A stretch of 64,000 bases of DNA from an uncultured Lachnospiraceae bacterium (GTDB lineage Bacteria; Bacillota; Clostridia; Lachnospirales; Lachnospiraceae): positions 1 to 64,000 of the forward strand of contig CACZJZ010000014.1 of assembly GCA_902781655.1 (NCBI GenBank), written 5' to 3'. Positions 46,123-55,955 of the stretch are shown piece by piece (position 1 is the stretch's first letter; every line of letters starts with the position of its first letter). Under the pieces are notes generated by a model. The model saw nothing but the letters and a program-made list of their open reading frames with translations. It ran no database searches and was not told the origin of the DNA. The translations under genes were made by a program, and so were the position numbers.

Positions 46123-49100
46123 ATGCGCACTCTTTTTCAGCCATTGATGGAATCAGCACAATTCCGGAAGGCAGTGTCCTGCCTGGAGAAGCCGGCCGGG
46201 CATGTTCTGGCGGATGGCTGTGCGGACTCGCAGAAAGTTCATTTCGCGTATGCGCTGGCAGAGTCGGAGACGATCGCGCCGAACGCCCGGGTCAGGCTCT
46301 TTGTGACCTACAGCGATCTCCGGGCGAGGGAAATTCTGGAGGACTGCCGCTTCTATGACCGCGGGGCAGTGCTGTTTCCGGCCAAGGACCTTATTTTTTA
46401 TCAGGCGGACCTTCGCGGGCGGGAACTGGAGGCGCAGCGGCTCCGGTGTCTGCGCCGGATGATAGAGGGAAAGCGGGTGACTGTCGTCACGACCTTCTCC
46501 GCACTGATGACGCCGCAGGTCCCGCTGCGGGTGTTGAAGGAAAATGTTCTCACGCTGTCCCGCAATGAGACCATTCACCTTGATACCATCGCGGACCGTC
46601 TGACCGCCATGGGTTATGAACGCAACTACCAGGTGGACAGTCCCGGACAGTTTTCCATCCGCGGCGATATCATCGATGTCTATGACCTGACGGAGGAGAA
46701 CCCGGTTCGCATTGAGCTCTGGGGCGACGATATCGACTCCATCCGCAGCTTTGATATTCTGAGTCAGCGGTCCATCGAGGAACTGGAATCGGTCCGGCTT
46801 TATCCGGCGACTGAGATCATTCTTTCCTCCGCGCGGCTGTCGGACGGCATCCGCCGCATCCGGACCGGGGAGGAGAAGCGGTATCAGGAACTCCGTGAGG
46901 CAAGAAAGACGGAGGAGGCCGCCCGTCTGAAGAAGGAGGTGCTCAGCGTCTGCGAGAAGGCGGAGCAGAGCAGGGATTTCGGAGGGCTGGAGGGATTTCT
47001 GCGCTATTTTTACCCCGCGGCGTCTGGGTTCCTTGACCTGTGCCCGCAGGATACGCTGGCGCTGCTGGATGAGCCGGCGCACCTGCATGAGCAGGCAGAA
47101 GCCGTCGGGGCGGAGTTCCGCGAAAGTATGGTGCAGCGCGTGGAGAAGGGATATATCCTGCCGGGACAGATGGATCTTCTCGTACCGGAGCAGGAGGTAC
47201 TCACCGGGCTTGCGAGACTCCGCCGGGCCGCACTCTGCACCCTCGGAACGCCGTCCGGACTCTTTCCGCTGAACGTTGTACATCTGCGTGCCCGCACGGT
47301 GGCACCCTACAACAACAGCTTCGGGGCGCTGCTGCGCGACCTGTCAAAATACAGGCAGGACCGGGCGCGTGTTCTGATTTTGTCCGGTTCCAGGACGAGA
47401 GCGAAGCGTCTGGCAAAGGACCTCACGGAGCAGGGGGCGACGGCATTCTACAGCGAGGATCCGGAGCGGGAGATACGCCCGGGCGAGGTGGAGGTCTTCT
47501 ATGGCCACTCCGCGCATGGCTTCGAGTATCCGGAGCTGAAGTTCACGGTCATCGCGGACACCGATATATTCGGCGCGGAGCAGACTAAAGTCAGGAAAAA
47601 GAAACCGCGCCATACCGGCGCCGGCGCGGTCCGGTCGCTCGATGATCTGCATGTGGGGGACTATGTCGTTCACGAGGATCATGGCGTCGGGATTTACCGC
47701 GGAATTGAGAAGATTGAGGTCGACCATATCGCGAAAGACTACATCAAGATCGAGTACGGGAGCGGCGATTTTCTGTATGTTCTGCCCAACGACCTCAGTG
47801 TGCTGCAGAAATACGCGGCAGGCGGCGACGCGAAGCCGAAGCTGAACCGGCTCGGCACGCAGGAATGGAGCAATACCCGGAGAAAGGTGCAGAAAGCCGT
47901 CGAGGAGGTGGCGCAGGACCTGGTGGAGCTCTATGCGAAGCGGCAGGCGGAGCAGGGACATGCCTTCAGTCCGGACACGCCCTGGCAGCGGGAGTTTGAG
48001 GAAATGTTCCCATATCAGGAGACGCAGGATCAGCTCGCTGCGATTGAGGACACGAAACGGGATATGGAATCCGGGAAGATCATGGACCGCCTTGTCTGCG
48101 GAGACGTCGGGTACGGCAAGACGGAGATTGCAATCCGGGCAGCCTTCAAGGCGGCGCAGGACGGCTATCAGACCGCGGTGCTGGTGCCGACGACCATCCT
48201 GGCGCAGCAGCACTTCAACACCTTTTCGGAGCGGATGCACGGATACCCGGTGAACATCGGTCAGCTGAGCCGCTTTGTCTCTCCCGCGGAACAGAAACGG
48301 GTGCTCGGAGGGCTTGCGGACGGCAGCGTGGACATTGTCATCGGCACGCACCGTCTGCTCTCGCAGGACGTTCATTTCCACAAGCTGGGGCTGCTTGTTG
48401 TGGATGAGGAACAGCGCTTCGGCGTGACCCACAAGGAAAAGATCAAGAAGATGCGGGAGAACGTCGACGTGCTGACGCTGACGGCGACGCCGATCCCGCG
48501 CACGCTCCACATGAGTCTTGTGGGGATCCGCGACATGAGTCTACTCGAGGAGGCGCCGGGCGAACGGCAGCCGATCCAGACCTATGTCATGGAATATAAC
48601 GAGGAGATGATACGCGAGGCCATTGTCCGCGAGCTTGCGCGGGGAGGGCAGGTCTATTATGTGTACAACCGCGTGAATGACATCGACCGCATCACGGACA
48701 AAATCCGGAAGCTCGTGCCCCAGGCCCGTGTGGCCTTTGCGCACGGACAGATGGAGGAGAAGCAGCTCGAGCAGATCATGATCGATTTTGTCAACCGGGA
48801 GATCGACGTGCTGGTTTCCACCACAATCATCGAGACGGGTCTCGATATTTCGAATGTCAACACGATCATTATCCACGACGCGGACCGGCTCGGGCTGTCC
48901 CAGCTGTATCAGCTCCGCGGCCGCGTGGGACGTTCCTCACGCACGGCCTATGCGTTTCTGATGTATCAGAAGGACCGGATGCTGAAGGAGGACGCGGAAA
49001 AGCGGCTCGCTGCGATCCGGGAATTCACGGAGCTCGGGAGCGGCTATCGCATCGCCATGCGCGATCTGGAGATCCGCGGTGCCGGAAGTGTGCTCGGACG

Positions 49101-49686
49101 GGCCCAGCACGGCCATATGGCAAAGGTGGGTTACGACCTGTACTGCCGGATGCTGGAGACAGCTGTCCGGAAGGCGAAGGGAATCCCGGCCCAGGAGGAG
49201 CCGCACACCGAGGTGAAGCTGAACGTGGACGCGTATATCCCGGAGACATATATTGTCAACGAGACGCAGAAGCTGGAGATCTACCGCCGGATCGCGGATA
49301 TTGCGTCGGTAGAGGACTATCAGGACCGCAGGGACGAGCTCCTCGACCGCTTCGGACAGATCCCGATGCCGGCGCAGAATCTTCTGCGCATCGCGCTCAT
49401 CCGGGCGGCGGCCCAGAGCCTTGATCTTGCATCCATCGTCGGATATGCCGGCAAAATCATACTGAAGCCGCAGCCGAAGGCGGACTGGAGAGTTGAGAAC
49501 ATTCCGGCGCTCCTGCGCCGGTTCCGGCCGAACCTCACCTTCCTCGCCAAGGGGGAACCGCAGCTGGAATACACCTTCCGCCCCGCGGGCGTGACGGAAA
49601 AGGATGAGGAGACACTCCTTGGCACGACGGAGGACATTCTGGCGGCCATGGGGGAGTTTCTGAAGCGGGTACGCCCGGAGACATAA
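46123..49686 (+). CDS. mfd: Transcription-repair coupling factor
   Basis: Large ATPase (1187 residues) that removes RNA polymerase stalled at DNA lesions and recruits UvrA. The N-terminal UvrB-like domains begin around [16 protein letters not shown]. The polymerase-interaction domain (CarD-like, near residue 506) has [20 protein letters not shown] and [15 protein letters not shown]. The motor domain shows [18 protein letters not shown] (near 661), [20 protein letters not shown] and [16 protein letters not shown]. The translocation motif then reads [20 protein letters not shown], followed by the C-terminal TRCF domain. Complete and normal in length. Confidence 0.97.
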   Translation: MRTLFQPLMESAQFRKAVSCLEKPAGHVLADGCADSQKVHFAYALAESETIAPNARVRLFVTYSDLRAREILEDCRFYDRGAVLFPAKDLIFYQADLRGRELEAQRLRCLRRMIEGKRVTVVTTFSALMTPQVPLRVLKENVLTLSRNETIHLDTIADRLTAMGYERNYQVDSPGQFSIRGDIIDVYDLTEENPVRIELWGDDIDSIRSFDILSQRSIEELESVRLYPATEIILSSARLSDGIRRIRTGEEKRYQELREARKTEEAARLKKEVLSVCEKAEQSRDFGGLEGFLRYFYPAASGFLDLCPQDTLALLDEPAHLHEQAEAVGAEFRESMVQRVEKGYILPGQMDLLVPEQEVLTGLARLRRAALCTLGTPSGLFPLNVVHLRARTVAPYNNSFGALLRDLSKYRQDRARVLILSGSRTRAKRLAKDLTEQGATAFYSEDPEREIRPGEVEVFYGHSAHGFEYPELKFTVIADTDIFGAEQTKVRKKKPRHTGAGAVRSLDDLHVGDYVVHEDHGVGIYRGIEKIEVDHIAKDYIKIEYGSGDFLYVLPNDLSVLQKYAAGGDAKPKLNRLGTQEWSNTRRKVQKAVEEVAQDLVELYAKRQAEQGHAFSPDTPWQREFEEMFPYQETQDQLAAIEDTKRDMESGKIMDRLVCGDVGYGKTEIAIRAAFKAAQDGYQTAVLVPTTILAQQHFNTFSERMHGYPVNIGQLSRFVSPAEQKRVLGGLADGSVDIVIGTHRLLSQDVHFHKLGLLVVDEEQRFGVTHKEKIKKMRENVDVLTLTATPIPRTLHMSLVGIRDMSLLEEAPGERQPIQTYVMEYNEEMIREAIVRELARGGQVYYVYNRVNDIDRITDKIRKLVPQARVAFAHGQMEEKQLEQIMIDFVNREIDVLVSTTIIETGLDISNVNTIIIHDADRLGLSQLYQLRGRVGRSSRTAYAFLMYQKDRMLKEDAEKRLAAIREFTELGSGYRIAMRDLEIRGAGSVLGRAQHGHMAKVGYDLYCRMLETAVRKAKGIPAQEEPHTEVKLNVDAYIPETYIVNETQKLEIYRRIADIASVEDYQDRRDELLDRFGQIPMPAQNLLRIALIRAAAQSLDLASIVGYAGKIILKPQPKADWRVENIPALLRRFRPNLTFLAKGEPQLEYTFRPAGVTEKDEETLLGTTEDILAAMGEFLKRVRPET

Positions 49687-49709
49687 GGGCATGGGGCGGC
49701 GGTCTATCT

Positions 49710-49775
49710 TTTACGTTCTGATTACAAACTTCTTACCTGACTGTGATATCAGGCATTCCGGAAATCCTCTAAGCT
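49710..49775 (+). promoter_or_regulatory. PhoP-box-like direct repeats and -10 element before the phosphoesterase gene
   Basis: TTTACG (49710), ATTACA (49721) and CTTACC (49732) are spaced exactly 11 bp apart, the pattern of PhoP-binding TT(A/T/C)ACA hexamers in Firmicutes. A -10-like TAAGCT at 49770 lies 60 bp from the first repeat, the same offset as at pstS. There is no separate -35 box, as expected for an activated promoter. Confidence 0.65.
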
Positions 49776-49832
49776 GTTTCTGATCACAGAGAAATGATGA
49801 TGTGATGCAGAAAAATGAGGAGGAATGAGTTT

Positions 49833-51401
49833 ATGAAAACAGGTATGAAGCGCGGTCTGATGACAGCAGTCTGCACCGGACTGGTGGCGGCGGCGATCCC
49901 AATGTCGGCGTTCGCCTCTACTTCGCATTATGCGGACAGTAAGAAAATTGCCGGCGATGCGGCGTGGAGCGAGTGGAAGAAGGAATGGGAGACGGTTGCC
50001 ACGGATTATACGAAGGTGGCCATCAATCCTGGCGCGGATGCGACAAAGCTGAACTTTACCTGGCAGACAAAGTCGGACAATACCACGCCGACTCCGATCG
50101 TGAAAATCGGTCTCTCCAAGAAGAATCTCCGCGCTGTGCGCGGCACGACGACGAAGGTGGACACAAAATACACGAACGGCGTGCAGTATGTGACAAACCG
50201 TGTCACGGTGACCGGCCTTGTTCCTGGCAACACCTACTACTATTGTGTTGTGAAGAACGGCGTGGACAGCGAGGTCCGCTCCTACACGCTGAGCAGCACG
50301 GATGACGTCAGGTTCCTGGTTGTGGGCGATCCGCAGATCGGCGCCTCCAAGGGGCAGACGGTTGACGGCGCGGTCAATGCCGAGGACGGCGGCGCGGCGA
50401 ACACGGCAGCCCGAAATGATTCCTTCAGCTGGGACCGCACGCTGGATATTGCGTACGGGCAGAATCCGGATACGGATTTCATTGTTTCCTGCGGCGATCA
50501 GGTGAACAAGACCGGCAAGGTCAAGGAGGAGGAATTCGCGGGCTACCTCAATGCCAGCGCACTGGCCTATCTTCCGGTTGCCACGACCATCGGCAACCAT
50601 GATTCCCTCACCGAGGATTATTCCAATCACTTCACTACGCCGAATGAGACCGGACTTGGAGAGACCAAGGCCGGCGGAGACTATTACTACAGCTACGGCG
50701 ATATTCTCTTTATCTTCCTCAATACCAACAACTATAATGCCGCAGAGCATAAGAAGGCGGTGGAGGAAGCGGTCGCTTCCAATCCGAAGGCAAAGTGGCG
50801 CATTGTCACGATTCATCAGGACATCTATGGCTCAGGTCTCGACCATTCTGATACGGACGGCATGATTCTCCGCACCCAGCTGACACCGATTTTTGACCAG
50901 TATGATATTGACGTGGTTCTGCAGGGACACGATCATACCTACAGCCGCTCCAAGATGCTCTATGGCGACGGACAGCAGCATGACAATTATGAGTTCCAGC
51001 TGAACGAGACCGGAGATGACTACGACTGGGAGCACGCATTCGACAAGACAACCTCTCAAAAGATCGCGCTCTATCCGGAAGACAGCGACGCGCAGGCGCA
51101 GGCGGACCTCGAGGCGTTTCATAAGGACAATGCCTGCTACACGATCGAGGACACCGAAGGAAACCAGGTTGTGAATCCGAAGGGCACACTTTACATCACC
51201 ACGAACTCCGCGTCCGGTTCCAAGTACTATGAGCTTGCGAAGACGCAGCAGGATTACATTGCGAAGCGTTCCCAGAACTGGCTGCCGAGCTACAGCGTTG
51301 TGGACGTGAAGGGCGATCATCTGACCATCAGCACCTATCAGATCACAGACGACGGGCAGGTACAGCCGCTGGACGACGCGTTCACGATTGTCAAGAACTG
51401 A
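49833..51401 (+). CDS. Secreted metallophosphoesterase (purple-acid-phosphatase-like)
   Basis: Exported phosphatase of 522 residues. A signal peptide (MKTGMKRGLMTAVCTGLVAA...AFA, about 1-30) precedes a fibronectin-like N-terminal domain (VTGLVPGNTYYYCVVKNG). The calcineurin-like metallophosphoesterase domain has metal-site motifs FLVVGDPQIG (near 165), SCGDQVNKTG (near 219), TIGNHDS, IVTIHQDIYGSG and VLQGHDHTYSR (near 363). It probably releases phosphate from extracellular organic phosphates. The start at 49833 follows GAGGAGG. The ATG at 49815 lies within that site. PhoP-like boxes upstream tie it to the pst operon that follows. Confidence 0.92.
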   Translation: MKTGMKRGLMTAVCTGLVAAAIPMSAFASTSHYADSKKIAGDAAWSEWKKEWETVATDYTKVAINPGADATKLNFTWQTKSDNTTPTPIVKIGLSKKNLRAVRGTTTKVDTKYTNGVQYVTNRVTVTGLVPGNTYYYCVVKNGVDSEVRSYTLSSTDDVRFLVVGDPQIGASKGQTVDGAVNAEDGGAANTAARNDSFSWDRTLDIAYGQNPDTDFIVSCGDQVNKTGKVKEEEFAGYLNASALAYLPVATTIGNHDSLTEDYSNHFTTPNETGLGETKAGGDYYYSYGDILFIFLNTNNYNAAEHKKAVEEAVASNPKAKWRIVTIHQDIYGSGLDHSDTDGMILRTQLTPIFDQYDIDVVLQGHDHTYSRSKMLYGDGQQHDNYEFQLNETGDDYDWEHAFDKTTSQKIALYPEDSDAQAQADLEAFHKDNACYTIEDTEGNQVVNPKGTLYITTNSASGSKYYELAKTQQDYIAKRSQNWLPSYSVVDVKGDHLTISTYQITDDGQVQPLDDAFTIVKN

Positions 51402-51433
51402 GATCGCCGCGGCAGGGCTGATCTGTAGCAATC

Positions 51434-51528
51434 AGGAAGCTGCCCGCAGGAGCCGGAATGACTCCCGCGGGCAGCTTCCTCGTATCAGAGATTGCAGACG
51501 GAGACCTGCTGCCATGGGGCAGCAGGTC
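51434..51528. terminator. Terminator hairpin and second hairpin between phosphoesterase and YibE/F genes
   Basis: Hairpin 1: AGGAAGCTGCCCGC (51434-51447) with GCGGGCAGCTTCCT (51467-51480). Hairpin 2: GACCTGCTGCC (51503-51513) with GGCAGCAGGTC (51518-51528), loop ATGG. All pairs are perfect. The second one sits 40 nt before the next start and could attenuate read-through. Confidence 0.65.
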
Positions 51529-51568
51529 ATGGTGCCGGAAAACACGGCACAAAATCCTGGAGGACTGC

Positions 51569-52684
51569 ATGAAACGAACAATAGTGCGGTGGGGCGTCCC
51601 GCTGCTGCTGATGGGATTCTTTATGATCTGGGTTGTCTGGCTCAACCGGACAACAGAGAAGGTGCCGCTCGTCTCCACGGAGGGGCAGACCTTTGAGCAC
51701 GGCGTGGTGACAGAGGTGCTCGAGGACAATGTGCAGGAGGATGGAACCAGAGTCGGGCAGCAGACAGTCCTGGTACACATGACGACCGGGGAGAAAAAGG
51801 GACAGGAGATACGGACAACCAGCTCCGCGGGATATCTGTTCGGTGCAGCCTGCAAGCCGGGCATGAAGGTCATTGTCATGCAGTCGGTCAGCGGAGATGA
51901 GGTGGTGTCCAGTGTTTACGCAAGGGACCGCGGAAACACCATCCTGCTGTTCGGCGCGCTGTACCTTGCCCTGATTGTGCTTGTGGGAGGCAAAAAGGGA
52001 CTCAAGGCGTGCGCCGGTCTGGTCTTCACCTTCTTTGTGGTGATCTTCATGGTGACGCCGCTCATTTACCGCGGCATGTCGCCGTTTCTCGCCGCGATTC
52101 TCGCCTGTGCGGTCACAACGCTCGTCACGATGTACTTTATCGGCGGGCCGACGCGGAAGACCATGATTGCGACGGCGGGCACGGTGGTGGGCTGCGTCTG
52201 CGCCGGGCTGATGGCGTCCTTCTTCGGATACTGTACCGGTCTGTCCGGGTGGAATGTATCGAATATTGAGAGCCTGCTCGATCTCTGGTATACGGACAAT
52301 ATTCAGGTCGGCGGTCTGCTCTTTGCCGGGATTCTGATCGCCGCGCTGGGTGCGACAATGGATGTCGCCATGTCGACGTCGAGCGCCATGGAGGAGATTG
52401 TCCGGCAAAATCCGGCCATCACGCAGCGGGATCTGTTCAAGGCAGGCATGCGCGTCGGGCGGGATATGATGGGGACGGACTCCAACACACTGATTCTGGC
52501 GTTCGCGGGGGAGAGCATCAGTACTCTTCTGCTGGATTTTGCCTACGATCTGCCCTATGCGCAGATCATCAACTCCAATAACATCGGGCTGCAGATCATG
52601 CAGGGACTGTCGGGCAGCTTCGGCGTCATTCTGTGCGTGCCGGTGACCTGCCTGATTGCGTCTCTGTTTCTGGTGACGGAGTGA
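51569..52684 (+). CDS. YibE/F family membrane protein
   Basis: Integral membrane protein of 371 residues with about eight hydrophobic spans. An N-terminal anchor (RWGVPLLLMGFFMIWVVWL) is followed by a soluble beta-rich domain (about residues 30-125). The YibE/F core then reads ALYLALIVLVGGKKGLKACA, TLVTMYFIGGPTRKTMIATA, GILIAALGATMDVAMSTSSA and GMRVGRDMMGTDSNTLILAF. Family function is unknown, although some members have been linked to transport. The start at ATG 51569 follows TGGAGGAC. It lies between two genes with PhoP-like boxes and may be read through from the phosphoesterase promoter. Confidence 0.87.
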   Translation: MKRTIVRWGVPLLLMGFFMIWVVWLNRTTEKVPLVSTEGQTFEHGVVTEVLEDNVQEDGTRVGQQTVLVHMTTGEKKGQEIRTTSSAGYLFGAACKPGMKVIVMQSVSGDEVVSSVYARDRGNTILLFGALYLALIVLVGGKKGLKACAGLVFTFFVVIFMVTPLIYRGMSPFLAAILACAVTTLVTMYFIGGPTRKTMIATAGTVVGCVCAGLMASFFGYCTGLSGWNVSNIESLLDLWYTDNIQVGGLLFAGILIAALGATMDVAMSTSSAMEEIVRQNPAITQRDLFKAGMRVGRDMMGTDSNTLILAFAGESISTLLLDFAYDLPYAQIINSNNIGLQIMQGLSGSFGVILCVPVTCLIASLFLVTE

Positions 52685-52697
52685 ACAGGAAGCTGAT

Positions 52698-52763
52698 CTT
52701 ACATAATCTTTACGCAAGCTTTACATACCCATGATTTCGGGACTGAGCATCTTTCTTTAGAAT
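52698..52763 (+). promoter_or_regulatory. PhoP-box-like direct repeats and -10 element before pstS
   Basis: CTTACA (52698), TTTACG (52709) and TTTACA (52720) at exact 11-bp spacing, then TAGAAT at 52758, 60 bp from the first repeat. Layout is identical to the phosphoesterase promoter at 49710-49775. Confidence 0.75.
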
Positions 52764-52832
52764 CATCATCGTACAGGAAATGAGTACAGACGGATGGCGC
52801 GGGGAACGCGCCGACAACCAGGAGGAATTATT

Positions 52833-53807
52833 ATGAAAAATCAGTTCGTGAAGAAATTATCCGCGGTGTCCTCTGCGGCAGTCATGGCAGCTGCACTGCT
52901 TGCAGGCTGCGGCAGCTCTTCTCAGACGGCAGCCAGCACGGCTCCGGCCGCGGCATCCACCGAGGCAGCAGCAGAGACCGCTTCCAGCACCGCTGCCGAA
53001 GCATCCTCTGCGGCGTCGGTCAGCGGAGAGGTCACGGCGGCAGGTTCTTCTGCCCTGCTTCCTCTGGCACAGGCTGCGGCAGAGAGCTTTATGAAGGAGA
53101 ATCCGGACTGCGTCGTCACAGTCAACGGCGGCGGCTCCGGAGAAGGACTCAAACAGGTTGCAGATGGTTCTGTCGATATCGGCAATTCGGATGTTTTCGC
53201 AGAAGAAAAGCTGGATGCCGATGCGGCGGCCAAGCTGGTGGATCATGAGGTCTGCACGATCACGATGGCTCCGGTTGTCAATGCAAGCCTTGACATCGAC
53301 AGTCTCACGACGGATCAGCTGATCAGCATCTTTACCGGCAAGACCACGAACTGGAAGGATGTCGGCGGACCGGACGAGGATATCGTACTGGTGACAAGAC
53401 CCAGCTCCTCCGGAACCCGCGCGCTGTTCAAGGAGTATGCGCTGAACGGCGAGGAAGAGGCGTCGAATGAGTCTCTTGAGACAGACGATTCCGGCACGCT
53501 GCTGCAGACCATCGAGCAGAATGAAGGCGCAATCGGATATGTAGCCCTGTCCTATCTCGTGAATAATACGGATGTCAAGGCAGTCGGCATCGACGGTGTG
53601 GCACCGACGCTGGAGAATACCTACAACGGCACCTACAAGGTCTGGGGCTATGAGCATATGTACACCAACGGCGAGGGTTCCGATGCGGCACAGGCGTTCA
53701 TCAACTACATCTCCGGCGACGCATTCGCAGACCAGCTGGAAGGCATGGGCTACGGTGTGGCTTCCAAGATGAGCGATGACGCGAAGAAGGCGCACGAAGC
53801 ACAGTAA
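52833..53807 (+). CDS. pstS: Phosphate-binding lipoprotein PstS
   Basis: High-affinity phosphate-binding protein of the Pst importer, 324 residues. A signal peptide ends in the lipobox LAGCGSS, followed by an Ala/Ser/Thr-rich linker of about 45 residues. The binding domain has VTAAGSSALLPLAQAAAESF, VTVNGGGSGEGLKQVADGSV, DIGNSDVFAEE, FTGKTTNWKDVGG and VTRPSSSGTRALFKEYAL, in which Ser, Arg and Thr contact phosphate in homologues. The start follows AGGAGGAATT. It is the first gene of pstSCAB-phoU, under PhoP-like boxes. Confidence 0.97.
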   Translation: MKNQFVKKLSAVSSAAVMAAALLAGCGSSSQTAASTAPAAASTEAAAETASSTAAEASSAASVSGEVTAAGSSALLPLAQAAAESFMKENPDCVVTVNGGGSGEGLKQVADGSVDIGNSDVFAEEKLDADAAAKLVDHEVCTITMAPVVNASLDIDSLTTDQLISIFTGKTTNWKDVGGPDEDIVLVTRPSSSGTRALFKEYALNGEEEASNESLETDDSGTLLQTIEQNEGAIGYVALSYLVNNTDVKAVGIDGVAPTLENTYNGTYKVWGYEHMYTNGEGSDAAQAFINYISGDAFADQLEGMGYGVASKMSDDAKKAHEAQ

Positions 53808-53988
53808 AATAACCGGACAGATTCCGGAAGCGGATGGCTGAGCGTCCCTTCCGGACCTTCATCCCGGGACGGCGGTGCCGGAACAGGGCGATCCGGAAAG
53901 GGAAAGGGGATCTGCAGGCATGTTCCGCAGATCGCAAAACGATACAACTCAGGAATAGATATGGAATCCACGATTCTGAATTTCGGTA

Positions 53989-54020
53989 CGCAGGCCGATG
54001 CTGCAGGGCACCGGCCTGCG
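53989..54020 (+). terminator. Hairpin between pstS and pstC
   Basis: CGCAGGCCG (53989-53997) pairs with CGGCCTGCG (54012-54020), followed by GCTTTAAAAAG. It lies in the 234-bp pstS-pstC spacer and could terminate part of the transcripts, making PstS more abundant than the permease, as is usual for binding proteins. Confidence 0.5.
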
Positions 54021-54041
54021 GCTTTAAAAAGAGAAGACAGT

Positions 54042-54977
54042 ATGTCAAACGTGCATGCTTCCAAGAAAACAAAAGGCTATTATTTCCGGAAGGAATACCT
54101 CGGGCGCGGTATTGCGACGGGCTGCGGTCTCTTCATTGTTGTTCTGACCCTGGCGATCGGCGTGTTTCTGCTGGTCAGAGGAACCGGGACCTTTACACGG
54201 TTCCACCATTCCATTCTGGAATTTCTCTTTTCGTCGGACTGGTCGCCGGTCGATACGGCGACGGGCAGCGGCGGAGGGGTCGGCGCGGCGGTCTTCATCG
54301 CCGGTTCTCTCCTCACGTGCGGCCTTGCCCTGCTGATGATCACTCCGTTTTCCATCGGGGCGGCCATCTTCATGACGGAAATTGCGCCGAAGTCGGGGGA
54401 AAAAATCTTCCGGCCGGCGGTGGAAATTTTTGTCGGCATTCCATCTGTGGTATACGGCTGGATCGGCCTCACGGTTCTTGTTCCCTGGATCAAGAACGTG
54501 TTTCATCCCAAGATGGGCGGGTACTCGGTTCTGGCGGCGAGCATCGTGCTTGCAGTCATGATCTTCCCCACCATCACTACGGTTGCGGCTGATGCAATCC
54601 GGAGCACGCCGGACGCATTCCGAAAGGCGGGCTACGGTCTCGGTTCCACCCGATGGCAGGTCATCTACCGCATTGTGCTCCCGGCTTCCCGGAGCGGCAT
54701 CATGACGGGCATTATTCTGGGTCTGGCACGCGCCTTCGGAGAAGCCCTGGCAGTTGCCATGGTCATCGGCAAAACCAGAGCGTTCCCGAAGAATCTGCTC
54801 TCCCCGACCAACAATCTGACGGCGGAGATTGCGGCGGACATGGGCAACACGGCAAGCGGCGGCGAGGCAAACATGGCGCTCTGGACGATGGCGCTGCTGC
54901 TGTTCCTTATTTCGATGCTGTTTATCTTCCTGATTCATCTGATCTCCGGGAAGGGGATTTTGCAGGTGGAGAACTGA
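54042..54977 (+). CDS. pstC: Phosphate ABC transporter permease PstC
   Basis: One of two permease subunits of the phosphate importer, 311 residues with six membrane helices. Diagnostic stretches are FLFSSDWSPV, GVGAAVFIAGSLLTCGLALL, IFMTEIAPKSGEKI, VEIFVGIPSVVYGWIGLTVL and the EAA-type loop ALGLGSTRWQVIYRIVLPAS-like KAGYGLGSTRWQVIYRIVLP, then GLARAFGEALAVAMVIGKT. ATG 54042 follows AAAGAGAAG and comes after the spacer hairpin. An in-frame ATG at 53961 would add 27 residues running through the hairpin. Confidence 0.94.
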   Translation: MSNVHASKKTKGYYFRKEYLGRGIATGCGLFIVVLTLAIGVFLLVRGTGTFTRFHHSILEFLFSSDWSPVDTATGSGGGVGAAVFIAGSLLTCGLALLMITPFSIGAAIFMTEIAPKSGEKIFRPAVEIFVGIPSVVYGWIGLTVLVPWIKNVFHPKMGGYSVLAASIVLAVMIFPTITTVAADAIRSTPDAFRKAGYGLGSTRWQVIYRIVLPASRSGIMTGIILGLARAFGEALAVAMVIGKTRAFPKNLLSPTNNLTAEIAADMGNTASGGEANMALWTMALLLFLISMLFIFLIHLISGKGILQVEN

Positions 54978-55016
54978 AAGTCAGATGCCGCACAAAACGC
55001 GGCATGGGGTGTATGA

Positions 55017-55925
55017 ATGAACGTGGCAGAGGCAAAAATGCAGGCGCGCATCCGCAGCGCCAGACGAACGGATGAGGTCATGACCGTCGTTTTCTATGCG
55101 GTGGGCGGATTTTTCCTTGTCCTGATCCTGATTCTTGCGGGATATATCATCATCAACGGACTGCGCAGCTATTATCCGGGCATCTTCGGAACCACCAGCA
55201 GCGGAATCGGGAATCAGCTTTTCAACACGGTTTATCTGGTGTTCTGGTCGCTCCTGATCAGCGTCCCGATCGGCGTACTGGCCGGTATCTATATGGCGGA
55301 GTACGCAAAGCCAAATAAGCTGACAAAATTCCTTCGGATCAGTATCGAGTCGCTTTCCTCCCTGCCGTCGATCGTTGTCGGTCTGTTCGGCTATCTGGTC
55401 TTTATCCTGATGACCGGCGCCAAGTGGAATCTGATGGCCGGCGCGCTGGCAGTATCGATTCTGTCGCTGCCCTCCATCACGACGACAACAGAGGACGCGA
55501 TGAAATCGCTTCCGAAGAGTTACAAGGCAGGCAGCATGGCCCTCGGCGCCACGCACTGGACCACGATCATTAAGGTTTTGCTTCCGGCCTGCTTCCCTCG
55601 CATTATCACCGGTGTCATTCTGGCGGCCGGACGCGGATTCGGAGAAGCGGCGGCGCTGCTTTACACGGCGGGCCAGAGCACGGTCATCAATTGGAACAAC
55701 TGGAATCTGACGAGCAAGACCTGCCCGCTCAATCCATTCCGGCCGGGCGAGACGCTTGCGCTCCATATCTGGGTTATGCGCACGGAGGGATCGCTGAATC
55801 CCAATTCCGAGAAGATCGCGAACTTTTCCGCCGCGGTGCTGGTCATTATCGTGCTGCTGTTCTCACTGGCAGCCCGCATGATTACGAAGCACATCGGACG
55901 GAAAGCTGTAGGAGAGAAGGCGTGA
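55017..55925 (+). CDS. pstA: Phosphate ABC transporter permease PstA
   Basis: Second permease subunit, 302 residues with six membrane helices. The family pattern includes VVFYAVGGFFLVLILILAGY, LFNTVYLVFWSLLISVPIG, AGIYMAEYAKPNKLTKFLRI, SLSSLPSIVVGLFGYLVFIL and the EAA loop MALGATHWTTIIKVLLPACF followed by GRGFGEAAALLYTAG. Start at ATG 55017 with GGGGTG about 8 nt upstream. It lies 39 nt after pstC. Confidence 0.95.
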   Translation: MNVAEAKMQARIRSARRTDEVMTVVFYAVGGFFLVLILILAGYIIINGLRSYYPGIFGTTSSGIGNQLFNTVYLVFWSLLISVPIGVLAGIYMAEYAKPNKLTKFLRISIESLSSLPSIVVGLFGYLVFILMTGAKWNLMAGALAVSILSLPSITTTTEDAMKSLPKSYKAGSMALGATHWTTIIKVLLPACFPRIITGVILAAGRGFGEAAALLYTAGQSTVINWNNWNLTSKTCPLNPFRPGETLALHIWVMRTEGSLNPNSEKIANFSAAVLVIIVLLFSLAARMITKHIGRKAVGEKA

Positions 55926-55955
55926 GCGACAGCGCCATAATGGAAGGTGCATTTT

